DNA from: Candidatus Bariatricus faecipullorum
Lineage (GTDB): Bacteria; Bacillota; Clostridia; Lachnospirales; Lachnospiraceae
Direction: 5' to 3'
Length of the DNA stretch: 64,000 nucleotides
Assembly: GCA_019118525.1 (NCBI GenBank)
Contig: DWYV01000056.1
Span: 34,905-98,904, forward strand
Below, piece after piece: positions 57,467 to 64,000 of this stretch. How positions within the stretch are numbered: the stretch's first letter is position 1; each line of letters begins with the position of its first letter. Position numbers and translations under genes: made by a program. The notes below the pieces were generated by a model. It was not told where the DNA came from and searched no databases. It saw nothing but the letters and a program-made list of their open reading frames with translations.

Positions 57467-57971
57467 ATTTCACAAAGTAAGCCCGGAACAGTTCCGGGAA
57501 GGATGGAAAGATACCTTTGGAGAGGTTCCGGAGGAGGAGATTCAGAACATTTATGAGGCGCTCCGCCTGCCTTCCAGGGCAACTGCGGGCAGCGCAGGTT
57601 ATGATTTTTTTTCGCCGGCGGATTTTGAGCTTGAACCGGGAAAGACCCTGAAGATTCCCACCGGAATCCGGGTGGAGATGGAAGAAAACTGGGTGCTGAA
57701 GTGTTATCCAAGAAGCGGCCTTGGATTTAAGTACCGGCTGCAGCTGAACAATACCGTCGGGATTATTGACAGCGATTATTTTTACTCTGACAATGAGGGC
57801 CATATTTTTGCCAAGCTGACCAATGATTCCCGGGAAGGAAAGACACTGAAGCTGGAAAAGGGAACCGGCTTTATGCAGGGGATTTTTGTGGAGTACGGCA
57901 TCACGGTGGACGATGACGCATCCGCGGTGCGAAACGGCGGATTCGGCAGTACCACGGCAGCATCTGTCTGA
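57450..57971 (+). CDS. dut: dUTPase (dUTP diphosphatase)
   Basis: A 173-residue trimeric dUTPase-type protein. The five motifs are visible: AGYDFFSP, PRSGLGFKYRL, NNTVGIIDSDYF, GFMQGIF and RNGGFGSTT. An extra ~45 residues at the N-terminus make it longer than the usual ~145. It removes dUTP and supplies dUMP for thymidylate. Being third in the nrdD-nrdG transcript links it to dNTP supply. A dCTP deaminase is less likely given the motif 3 pattern. Confidence 0.85.
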   Translation: MKRIAKFHKVSPEQFREGWKDTFGEVPEEEIQNIYEALRLPSRATAGSAGYDFFSPADFELEPGKTLKIPTGIRVEMEENWVLKCYPRSGLGFKYRLQLNNTVGIIDSDYFYSDNEGHIFAKLTNDSREGKTLKLEKGTGFMQGIFVEYGITVDDDASAVRNGGFGSTTAASV

Positions 57972-58036
57972 CGGATGTATAAATTTCCGGCAGGGCGGAC
58001 ATCCTATGTCATCATGACGAAAAGAGGACGGAAGCC

Positions 58037-59413
58037 ATGCAGGAATTGAAAAAAGTAAGCAGAACGCTTCGGGAAAATGTAGAGTACCTCTCCCGGATTC
58101 TTCCGGTGAAGGAGAGTTTCGACCTGATACAGAGGGACATGTATATCGGAGGCAGGGAGAGTACTTTTTATTTTATCGACGGTTTTACAAAGGATGAGTC
58201 CATGCTGAAAATTATGGACTCTTTTTTTGGCGTCAAAGAGGAGGAGATGCCGCCCGATGCCACCGGGTTTGCCAGGCGCTGCGTTCCTTATGTGGAAGTG
58301 GACGTGCTGGCGGATTATAATGATATTCTGAAAAATCTGCTTTCCGGAGCCACCTGCCTTTTCGTGGATGGCTATGCGGCGGCCATTGTCATCGACTGCC
58401 GTACTTACCCGGCGAGAAGCGTGGAGGAGCCGGATAAGGACAAGTCGCTCCGGGGATCCCGGGACGGATTTGTGGAAACGATTATCTTTAACACAGCGCT
58501 TATCCGCCGGAGAATCCGGGATCCGCATCTGATTATGAGCATGACGGAGATTGGGAAAAGTTCCCGTACGGATGTGGCGCTCTGCTATATGTCGGACCGG
58601 GTGGACCAGGAAGTGCTGGACCGTATCCGGAAAAAGCTGGATGAAGTGCAGGTGGATGACCTGCGGATGAACCAGCAGACACTGGCGGAGGCTCTGTACA
58701 AACGGAAGTGGTACAATCCTTTTCCAAAGTTTAAATTCACAGAACGGCCTGACACGGCGGCGGCCTGCCTGCTGGAAGGGAAAATTATACTGCTGGTGGA
58801 CAATTCTCCTGCGGCCATGGTACTGCCCACGTCGGTGTTTGACATGATTGAGGAGGCAAACGACTACTATTTCCCTACGCTTACGGGCGTTTATCTGAAA
58901 CTGTCCAGGGGACTGATTACCTTTCTGACCGTTTTTCTGGTGCCGGTATTCCTGCTCTTTATGCAGAACCCGGCATGGATACCGGAGAGTTTCCGGTTTG
59001 TGGAAATCCGGGATACCCAGAATATTCCCCTGATTTTTCAGATACTTATACTGGAGCTTGCCATTGACGGCCTGCGGCTGGCGGCCCTGAACACTCCTTC
59101 CATGCTGAGCACGCCTCTGAGTGTTATCGCCGGTATCGTGATGGGAGAGTTCTCCGTGGAGTCGGGGTGGTTCAACAGCGAGGTAATGTTATATCTCGCT
59201 TTCGTATCCGTGGCAAATTATACCCAGCCCAACTTTGAACTGGGGTATGCGCTGAAGTTCATGCGCCTTCTCCTTCTGGTGCTGACCGCACTGTTTGATT
59301 TGCCGGGATTTGTGGCAGGAACCCTGGTGGTCATCCTGGCCGTCTGCTGGAATAAGAACCTGGGAGGACGAAGCTACCTGGACGTCCGCCTCCATCAGGG
59401 AAAAGGAAAATAA
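58037..59413 (+). CDS. GerA family spore germination protein (SpoVAF-like)
   Basis: A 458-residue protein of the GerA/SpoVAF group. A soluble N-terminal region (1-285) includes FDLIQRDMYIGGRESTFYF and FVETIIFNTALIRRRIRDPHL. Several membrane helices follow from about 290 onward (LITFLTVFLVPVFLLFM), ending with a charged tail KNLGGRSYLDVRLHQGKGK. Germinant receptors normally come as A-B-C operons; no B or C gene is adjacent, which favours a SpoVAF-like role in the spore membrane. The ATG follows AAAGAGGACGGAAGCC. Confidence 0.88.
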   Translation: MQELKKVSRTLRENVEYLSRILPVKESFDLIQRDMYIGGRESTFYFIDGFTKDESMLKIMDSFFGVKEEEMPPDATGFARRCVPYVEVDVLADYNDILKNLLSGATCLFVDGYAAAIVIDCRTYPARSVEEPDKDKSLRGSRDGFVETIIFNTALIRRRIRDPHLIMSMTEIGKSSRTDVALCYMSDRVDQEVLDRIRKKLDEVQVDDLRMNQQTLAEALYKRKWYNPFPKFKFTERPDTAAACLLEGKIILLVDNSPAAMVLPTSVFDMIEEANDYYFPTLTGVYLKLSRGLITFLTVFLVPVFLLFMQNPAWIPESFRFVEIRDTQNIPLIFQILILELAIDGLRLAALNTPSMLSTPLSVIAGIVMGEFSVESGWFNSEVMLYLAFVSVANYTQPNFELGYALKFMRLLLLVLTALFDLPGFVAGTLVVILAVCWNKNLGGRSYLDVRLHQGKGK

Positions 59414-59419
59414 GAAAAC

Positions 59420-59449
59420 GGAGACCGCCCCCCTGGGCGCGGTCTCCAT
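59420..59449 (+). terminator. Terminator after the GerA-family gene
   Basis: GGAGACCGC pairs with GCGGTCTCC around a 12-base loop (total span about 59420-59449), with a weak T tract (ATTCAG) after it. Confidence 0.6.
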
Positions 59450-59479
59450 TCAGTTCTGACTGTGTATTCTGGCCGCGGC

Positions 59480-60412
59480 TTACAGCCTGCGGTTGATTTT
59501 AAAGCTTCCGGTACTGCCCTGGAATGCGCTGCGGATACTCTGGAAACTGCACACCAGAGTCAGCACATAGCCGATTGCCAGGTCGCCGTAATACTGGCCG
59601 GTGAGTTCTGAGAGGGAGAGTATCTCTCCCAGTCCCCGGAAGCAGTCGGCAAAGGTATAGCCATACATCTGCAGGGCGTCGTATGCTTCCCAGGCCCAGG
59701 CAATCCGGTTGGCGAAGAAAATCATAAGTACCATAATGATGATGGAGCCGATGACTCCCTTTTTGTCCAGGGTTCCGCCCAGTTTCTCATATCCTTTCAT
59801 GGCGCAGATTCCGGTGACGGCCCCTGCAATGCCGGCGATGTATCCCAGCCGGTATATGAGAACCCAGAGAACACATCCAATCAGAGAGCCGAGAAAGGCG
59901 CCAACGAGACCGGATACCAGTCCGCTTTTTTTGGAAGACACTTCCTGCTGGTTCTGCTGAAGAGAAGTATGTACCTGGCTCAGGCAGGAATCACAGAGAT
60001 GGAAGGCGGTCCCGTTGATTTCGTAGCAGCCGATGTTTTCTGTGGTTCCGCAGGACTCACAGCCGGAAGAATAGTGGAAATTCTGCAGGTATCCAAGGAT
60101 GGGGCCTGCTGTGGAATTTACGGCATCCGGGATGTTTTTTGCCAGGGACGGCACCTTCATGGTCAGGGTAAAATATTTTGGAAACAGCTTAAAATCCAGA
60201 ATCCGGCTGTTCTGTGCCTTCTGCTGTGCAAGGAACCCGCCAAGCTGCGCGCCGTCCGGATCCTCCTGGGACCAGGCGCTGATTTTCAGTTCATAGCGGC
60301 CGTTCTGGAAATGAATAATGGTAAAAAATCCGCCGCAGTATCCGGCCAGGTAAGTCTTAAAGTCTCTCATACAGCCCCCGAGTATCTGGGAGCGCACTTT
60401 TTCTGTAAGCAT
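59480..60412 (-). CDS. Membrane protein with a four-cysteine zinc-ribbon-like segment (unknown)
   Basis: A 310-residue protein with no family I can name. The first ~110 residues are soluble. Then comes GCESCGTTENIGCYE with CDSC about 18 residues later, two CxxC pairs that suggest a zinc ribbon. From about 165 there are four or five membrane helices (LVGAFLGSLIGCVLWVLIY, GVIGSIIIMVLMIFFA). The start at 60412 has GAGGGGG upstream on the minus strand; an ATG at 60370 (MRDFKTYL) is an alternative. A TGTACA/TATACT promoter (60475-60446, minus strand) fits. Confidence 0.78.
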   Translation of the reverse strand: MLTEKVRSQILGGCMRDFKTYLAGYCGGFFTIIHFQNGRYELKISAWSQEDPDGAQLGGFLAQQKAQNSRILDFKLFPKYFTLTMKVPSLAKNIPDAVNSTAGPILGYLQNFHYSSGCESCGTTENIGCYEINGTAFHLCDSCLSQVHTSLQQNQQEVSSKKSGLVSGLVGAFLGSLIGCVLWVLIYRLGYIAGIAGAVTGICAMKGYEKLGGTLDKKGVIGSIIIMVLMIFFANRIAWAWEAYDALQMYGYTFADCFRGLGEILSLSELTGQYYGDLAIGYVLTLVCSFQSIRSAFQGSTGSFKINRRL

Positions 60413-60517
60413 AAAAATCCCCCTCTTTTTTCAGACTACTCATATAGTATACCATGACCGCGGGCGGTCTGTACAGCAAAATGAGAAAGTCTGTCGGGAA
60501 GATTGCGGGAAAAGGTT

Positions 60518-60546
60518 TTGCTTAATCTGCGTAAATGAGGTATACT
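60518..60546 (+). promoter_or_regulatory. Promoter of the DegV gene
   Basis: TTGCTT (60518-60523) and TATACT (60541-60546), 17 bases apart. Confidence 0.65.
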
Positions 60547-60591
60547 AACAAAGGAGAGTGCTATTGAGAGAATGGTATCGAGGAGGAAAAA

Positions 60592-61461
60592 ATGATGCGG
60601 GATTATGTAATTATTACCGACAGTACGGTAGACCTGCCGAAAGAATATGTTACGGAAACGCTGGGAGTACCTTATATCCCGCTTTCCTATGTTATGGACG
60701 GAGAGACGTATGAAGACATGAGCGGTCTGTCCGGAAAAGAATTTTTTGACAGAATCCGGGCGGGCTCCATGCCCACTACGTCCCAGATTACGCCGGAGCA
60801 GGCCAGAAATGCACTGGAGCCCTGGCTGAAAGAAGGAAAGGACCTGCTTTACCTGGGATTTTCTTCGGGGCTCAGCGGAAGCTACAACAGTGTGCGGGTG
60901 GCTGCCCGGGAACTGGCAGAGGAGTATCCCGAAGCGCAGATTATCACGGTGGATACGCTGTGCGCCTGCCTGGGAGAAGGGCTTCTCGTATATAAGGCAG
61001 TAAAGATGAAAAAAGAAGGAAAAAATCTGGAGGAAGTGGCTAAATGGTGCGAGGAAAACAAGCTCCATGTCTGCCATGATGTTACCATTGATGATTTGTT
61101 CCATCTGCACCGGGGAGGAAGAGTGTCAAAGGCCACGGCAATCCTGGGAAGTATGGTAAAGGTAAAACCTGTCATCCATATGGATAATGAAGGAAAGCTC
61201 CAGGTTATCGGAAAAGAACGGGGCAGAAAGAAATCCCTGAACCGGATTGTGGACATGGCGGTGGAACAGGCAAAGGGCTGGGATAATGATATCATCATGA
61301 TTACCCATGGAGACTGTGAGGAAGACGCAAATTATGTGGCGGAACTGGTACGGAAGAAAATGGGAATAGACAATATTCTGATTAACTGTATCGGTACCGT
61401 AATCGGCAGTCATACCGGTCCCGGCGTGGTAGCGGTGTTCTGCATGGGAGACCACCGGTAG
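60592..61461 (+). CDS. DegV family fatty-acid-binding protein
   Basis: A 289-residue DegV protein. VIITDSTVDLPKEYV opens the first half, TTSQITPEQ follows, and the ligand-binding YLGFSSGLSGSYNS and the C-terminal IGSHTGPGVVAVF are typical. The family binds fatty acids and in Firmicutes can act as the FakB subunit of fatty-acid kinase. Which lipid is bound here is unknown. GAGGAAAAA precedes the ATG. Confidence 0.92.
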   Translation: MMRDYVIITDSTVDLPKEYVTETLGVPYIPLSYVMDGETYEDMSGLSGKEFFDRIRAGSMPTTSQITPEQARNALEPWLKEGKDLLYLGFSSGLSGSYNSVRVAARELAEEYPEAQIITVDTLCACLGEGLLVYKAVKMKKEGKNLEEVAKWCEENKLHVCHDVTIDDLFHLHRGGRVSKATAILGSMVKVKPVIHMDNEGKLQVIGKERGRKKSLNRIVDMAVEQAKGWDNDIIMITHGDCEEDANYVAELVRKKMGIDNILINCIGTVIGSHTGPGVVAVFCMGDHR

Positions 61462-61494
61462 GACACGCTTTAGAAAAAATCAGAAATCAGACCG

Positions 61495-61525
61495 GCCTGC
61501 GCCCCGCTTTGCCGGGGCGCCAGGC
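61495..61525 (+). terminator. Putative terminator after the DegV gene
   Basis: GCCTGCGCCCCG pairs with CGGGGCGCCAGGC (one bulge), followed by TGATGAAAAAT and not a T run. Possibly a weak or factor-assisted terminator. Confidence 0.45.
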
Positions 61526-61552
61526 TGATGAAAAATCCGCTCAAAAAAGGTA

Positions 61553-61581
61553 TTGACAGAACGGGCCGGGTATGGTACATT
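61553..61581 (+). promoter_or_regulatory. Promoter of infC-rpmI-rplT
   Basis: TTGACA (61553-61558) and TACATT (61576-61581), 17 bases apart. Confidence 0.8.
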
Positions 61582-61589
61582 AGTCATTG

Positions 61590-61727
61590 CGGAAAGCAAA
61601 AAGAAAGAAGAGTATCCACTCTCACCCCAGCGCAGAAGGCGTCACGGGTTTGATAATGCAGACGGCACAGAGCTTTTGCGCTGTGTTTTAAGTGAGGTGG
61701 ATAGTCTTGACTATTCACTATTTTTTA
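61590..61727 (+). promoter_or_regulatory. L20 leader (ribosomal protein autoregulation)
   Basis: A terminator stem, GTGGATAGTC with GACTATTCAC (61697-61718) followed by TATTTTTT, can be replaced by pairing of TATCCACTCTCAC (61613-61625) with GTGAGGTGGATA (61692-61703). Mutually exclusive folds ahead of infC match the known L20-controlled attenuator of Firmicutes, in which excess L20 favours termination. Confidence 0.85.
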
Positions 61728-61746
61728 TGTATGGAGGTGCACAATT

Positions 61747-62256
61747 ATTAGCAGCGATTTATTAATCAACGAACAAATCCGCGACAGAGAAGTGCGTGTG
61801 ATTAGTGAGAGCGGGGAACAGTTGGGAATTATGTCAGCGAGAGAAGCCTTGAAGCTGGCGCAGGAAGCGGAACTGGACCTGGTTAAGATTGCTCCCATGG
61901 CAAAGCCGCCGGTATGTAAAATTATCGATTACGGCAAATTCCGGTATGAGCAGAGCCGCAAGGAAAAGGAAGCAAGAAAGAAACAGAAAACTGTGGACGT
62001 AAAAGAAGTGCGTCTCTCACCAAACATTGATACCAATGATTTGAATACGAAAGTGAATAATGCGAAGAAGTTTATCCAGAAGGGGAACAAAGTGAAGGTG
62101 ACCCTGCGTTTCCGTGGAAGAGAAATGGCACATATGCAGCAGAGCAAACATATTCTGGATGATTTCGCAGAGCTTCTCAAGGACATTGCCGTAGTGGAGA
62201 AACCGGCAAAGCTGGAAGGAAGAAGCATGAGTATGGTTTTAACTGAAAAACGTTAA
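61747..62256 (+). CDS. infC: Translation initiation factor IF-3, with an ATT start codon
   Basis: A 169-residue IF-3. The protein from ATT 61747 reads [17 protein letters not shown], which lines up with Bacillus IF-3 (MSKDFIINEQIRAREVR). GGAGGTG at 61733-61739 is well placed. ATT at 61744 is the only close alternative; the GTG at 61792 would remove the first 15 conserved residues. A rare AUU start is typical of infC and lets IF-3 control its own translation. Core motifs are [16 protein letters not shown] and [14 protein letters not shown]. Confidence 0.93.
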   Translation: MSSDLLINEQIRDREVRVISESGEQLGIMSAREALKLAQEAELDLVKIAPMAKPPVCKIIDYGKFRYEQSRKEKEARKKQKTVDVKEVRLSPNIDTNDLNTKVNNAKKFIQKGNKVKVTLRFRGREMAHMQQSKHILDDFAELLKDIAVVEKPAKLEGRSMSMVLTEKR

Positions 62257-62290
62257 AAATAAACTACTATATTTTAAGGAGGATTTTACC

Positions 62291-62488
62291 ATGCCAAAAA
62301 TTAAAACGAATAGAGCAGCTGCAAAGCGCTTCAAAAAAACCGCAACCGGACTGCTGAAGAGAAACAAAGCGTACAAAAGCCATATCTTAACTAAGAAATC
62401 TCCGAAGAGAAAGAGAAATCTTAGACACGCAACTATCACAGATGCAACCAACGTAAAGAACATGAAGAAGGTATTACCATATCTGTAG
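62291..62488 (+). CDS. rpmI: Ribosomal protein L35
   Basis: A 65-residue basic protein, [17 protein letters not shown] to [21 protein letters not shown], the normal length for L35. An AAGGAGG site lies ahead. It is the middle gene of the infC operon. Confidence 0.98.
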   Translation: MPKIKTNRAAAKRFKKTATGLLKRNKAYKSHILTKKSPKRKRNLRHATITDATNVKNMKKVLPYL

Positions 62489-62519
62489 GATATGCAGAAG
62501 ATAGAAGGAGGAGTAAGAG

Positions 62520-62876
62520 ATGGCAAGAATTAAAGGCGGCATGAACGCAAAGAAGAAACATAACAGAACCCTGAAACTGGCAAAAGGATACAGAGGAGCC
62601 CGCTCCAAACAGTACCGTGTTGCAAAACAGTCTGTAATGAGAGCGCTGGCAACTTCCTACGCAGGAAGAAAACAGAGAAAACGTCAGATGCGTCAGCTCT
62701 GGATTGCGCGTATCAATGCAGCAGCAAGAATGAACGGCCTTTCCTACAGCAGACTGATGCACGGCCTGAAAGTTGCCGGTGTTGACATGAACAGAAAGAT
62801 GCTGGCTGAAATGGCTGTAAACGATGCAGAAGGCTTCACCGCAGTAGCAGAGACTGCAAAGAAGGCTCTTGCATAA
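62520..62876 (+). CDS. rplT: Ribosomal protein L20
   Basis: A 118-residue basic protein, [20 protein letters not shown] to [15 protein letters not shown]. It binds 23S rRNA early in assembly and is the repressor acting on the L20 leader at 61590. GAAGGAGGAGTAAG precedes the ATG. Confidence 0.98.
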   Translation: MARIKGGMNAKKKHNRTLKLAKGYRGARSKQYRVAKQSVMRALATSYAGRKQRKRQMRQLWIARINAAARMNGLSYSRLMHGLKVAGVDMNRKMLAEMAVNDAEGFTAVAETAKKALA

Positions 62877-62922
62877 GACAGTGAAACACGCTGTCACCCC
62901 TGAAGTTTGAGAGAAGAGGGAA

Positions 62923-62956
62923 GCCCGCGGGACACTGGTCCTGCGGGCAGTTTTTT
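62923..62956 (+). terminator. Terminator of the infC operon
   Basis: GCCCGCGGGAC pairs with GTCCTGCGGGC (one GU), then CAG and T6. Confidence 0.88.
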
Positions 62957-63110
62957 ATATAACAGGAAACTTCGTTCCCTGTTATATAAAAACGCTCCGC
63001 GGGATGCGCACTCGCGCGAAGAAGAAATTTGTCGCCAAAGCGACCGCACTCAGCGCGAGAGTTCCGCCCGCGGAACTCTTTGTTCTATAAATAACAGGGA
63101 AGTCTGCTCC
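62957..63110 (+). repeat. Terminator-tail repeat, family 2 (long copy)
   Basis: It starts right after the terminator T run. The left part folds (TTTATATAACAGG with CCTGTTATATAAA, 62953-62986). The next part shares TAAAAACGCTCYGCGG with 48119-48134. The right part has CTCGCGC/GCGCGAG, TCGC/GCGA and AGTTCCGC/GCGGAACT stems; the last also occurs in the terminator at 40965. An open frame crosses it but lacks a binding site and reads through repeat DNA, so I do not call a gene. Confidence 0.75.
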
Positions 63111-63148
63111 AAAGAAAGAGCATCCGCAGAATACGGATGCTCTTTCTG
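63111..63148. terminator. Hairpin terminator beyond the repeat
   Basis: GAAAGAGCATCCG pairs exactly with CGGATGCTCTTTC (63114-63126 with 63134-63146). A-rich on one side and T-containing on the other, it could work in both directions. Confidence 0.7.
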
Positions 63149-63173
63149 TTACCTTATTGATTTTGTGAGTAGC

Positions 63174-63262
63174 AAAACACTGGTAAAATCAAAGGTTTCC
63201 ACAGCAGATAACGGGAATCGAACCCGCCTTATTTATCCAAAAACCCAGTAAAATCAAGGGTT
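63174..63262 (-). other. tRNA 3'-end fragment between direct repeats (possible attachment site)
   Basis: On the minus strand 63228-63204 reads GGCGGGTTCGATTCCCGTTATCTGC, that is a T arm with its GTTCGATTC loop plus a 3' acceptor strand, but no D or anticodon arm follows. It lies between two 24-base repeats (63174-63197 and 63239-63262, 19 of 24 identical, sharing GTAAAATCAA). The pattern resembles the tRNA fragment left at one end of an integrated element. Confidence 0.5.
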
Positions 63263-63436
63263 CTGAAGATTTTAGTTTGATTACCTTTGATTACCTTTTA
63301 TTACTTTACCATAAAAAGTAATAAAAAGCAAACAATTAACAGAAGGAGGAAATCCTGAACATATGACACTTGTAAGATATTGATATGATGTCATAAACCA
63401 TTCACCGTGATATGATATAAATATCTTGCAAATCGT

Positions 63437-63471
63437 AAAAAATAGGGCTCACATTTTCTAATGTGAACCCT
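63437..63471 (-). terminator. Minus-strand terminator in the AT-rich region
   Basis: AGGGTTCACATT with AATGTGAGCCCT (one mismatch) and then ATTTTTT on the minus strand. It lies 5 bases beyond the stop of the ORF at 63476-63643. Confidence 0.55.
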
Positions 63472-63475
63472 TATA

Positions 63476-63643
63476 TTATTTTGTTAAATCGGAATTTAAT
63501 ATGCCAACACAACGACGATTTTTCCATGAAAACATTGGAGATATTGCTAAATGAACACAAAATAATTTTGCACATTGTTGTATGTTTTGTACAATATTAA
63601 GTGACTCGTTTGGCACTAATTTTATAAAACAGCAGCCTAACAT
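63476..63643 (-). pseudogene. Possible small or decayed minus-strand ORF (55 codons)
   Basis: ATG at 63643 opens a 55-residue frame (MLGCCFIKLVPNESLNIVQN at the start, ending GILNSDLTK) that stops just before a terminator. The composition looks protein-like, but no ribosome binding site is visible and no family is recognised. It may be the end of a broken gene. Confidence 0.3.
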
Positions 63644-63714
63644 GGATTAAATCACACTACTCGAAAAATATCAATTAAATTTAAATCACTGACCGCTGTA
63701 TGTGTTATATTATG

Positions 63715-63876
63715 TTAAAAATAATCAAGATTTTCTGTTAATTCTTGATGTATCATAATTTTTTCGGAAGTAAATATGGAAGTTATGTGCGACATTAAAT
63801 TCCGATTTATCATTGCAACCTTTTCAATAAAATGTTGCTTTTTTCGACATGTTATTGCATATGTTCTCCATATCAT
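63715..63876 (-). pseudogene. Possible decayed minus-strand ORF (53 codons)
   Basis: ATG at 63876 opens a frame beginning MIWRTYAITCRKKQHF and ending ENLDYF. It has no binding site, and the DNA between it and the ORF at 63643 has stops in all frames I checked. It may be part of the same decayed gene, or noncoding. Confidence 0.2.
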
Positions 63877-63921
63877 GTAAATTTCAGTACTCTATTATTT
63901 ACATGAAAAGGAGATAAGAAT

Positions 63922-64000
63922 ATGAAAATGCAAATCATTCAGAAAGTATTAAATTCTATGTACGAGGAATGCAACGAAGAGCAGTTAGCACACTTAAAAC
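63922..64000 (+). CDS. Start of a new gene (cut by window end), possibly a tyrosine recombinase
   Basis: ATG 63922 with AAAAGGAG eight bases upstream opens a frame with 26 visible codons (starting MKMQIIQKVLNSMYEEC, then NEEQLAHLK). The pattern of an amphipathic helix followed by a (D/N)EEQL-x-x-LK turn resembles the N-terminus of some clostridial tyrosine recombinases. With so few residues this is a guess supported mainly by the nearby possible attachment site. The frame itself is well supported. Confidence 0.5.
   Translation, partial: MKMQIIQKVLNSMYEECNEEQLAHLK

Larger units (their letters stand above)
63263..63921. other. AT-rich spacer with no clear gene
   Basis: GC content falls sharply from the ~50% of the rest. 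It holds a 13-bp stem at 63295-63328, a 12-bp stem (63370-63381 with 63420-63431) around GATATGAT repeats, a terminator-like hairpin at 63444-63471, two short minus-strand ORFs and a 16-bp perfect inverted repeat (63485-63500 with 63794-63809). Confidence 0.7.

Noticed and set aside
62907..63251. A 114-codon frame after rplT
   Set aside because: It runs through a terminator and a dispersed repeat, and has no ribosome binding site. Its similarity to a frame at 48100 reflects shared repeat DNA, not a protein family.

Overview
This window looks like chromosome from a spore-forming anaerobe of the Lachnospiraceae (Clostridia). GC content is about 50% across most of it. The evidence for this placement is a CIRCE-controlled hrcA-grpE-dnaK-dnaJ operon, T-box leaders, sporulation genes (sigH, GerA-family, GerMN), anaerobic ribonucleotide reductase, a single-chain PurL of the clostridial type, a DUF6465 protein, and strong AGGAGG ribosome binding sites. 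The species cannot be fixed from the sequence alone.

Layout, left to right. (1) 1-9852: end of comEA, a two-component system, a GerMN lipoprotein-like gene, comEC, holA, lepA and hemW, most of them overlapping or tightly spaced. (2) 9853-15377: a repeat-rich spacer, then the CIRCE-regulated heat-shock operon. (3) 15472-20104: DUF6465 protein, iron alcohol dehydrogenase, MATE transporter, RidA, Mrp ATPase. (4) 20357-25037: a putative DNA-repair cluster (radical SAM protein, its TIGR03915 partner, and a helicase carrying an N-terminal RecB-like nuclease motif). (5) 25000-32200: LysR regulator, membrane protein, purL, gdhA. (6) 32393-39019: tRNA-Val and tRNA-Met, an acidic membrane protein, ispF, a GNAT acetyltransferase, then a cysteine T-box with cysE-cysS-mrnC-rlmB-sigH. 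(7) 39122-46351: tRNA-Thr, glnS, cls, purA, asnA and small membrane or unknown proteins. (8) 46545-54610: SEC-C protein, YdcF-like protein, a threonine T-box ahead of a thioesterase and thrS, a DUF1540 protein, metA, an XRE regulator and an AgcS symporter. (9) 54728-62876: nrdD-nrdG-dUTPase with likely NrdR boxes, a GerA-family protein, DegV, and the L20-leader infC-rpmI-rplT operon.

From about 63150 to the end the DNA changes character. It becomes strongly AT-rich and holds a 25-bp fragment resembling a tRNA 3' end between imperfect direct repeats, a 16-bp perfect inverted repeat 293 bp apart, possible decayed minus-strand ORFs ending at a terminator, and the start of a new gene at 63922. 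I read this as the edge of an inserted element.

Most genes are housekeeping and conserved. The least explained material is intergenic: two families of short dispersed repeats lying right at transcription terminators, an 89-bp tandem repeat with a 22-bp perfect hairpin ahead of hrcA, a branched structure at 20141-20280, and a hairpin that buries the start codon of the DUF1540 gene. I did not find a clearly new multi-gene system; the best protein candidate is the repair cluster at 20357-25037.
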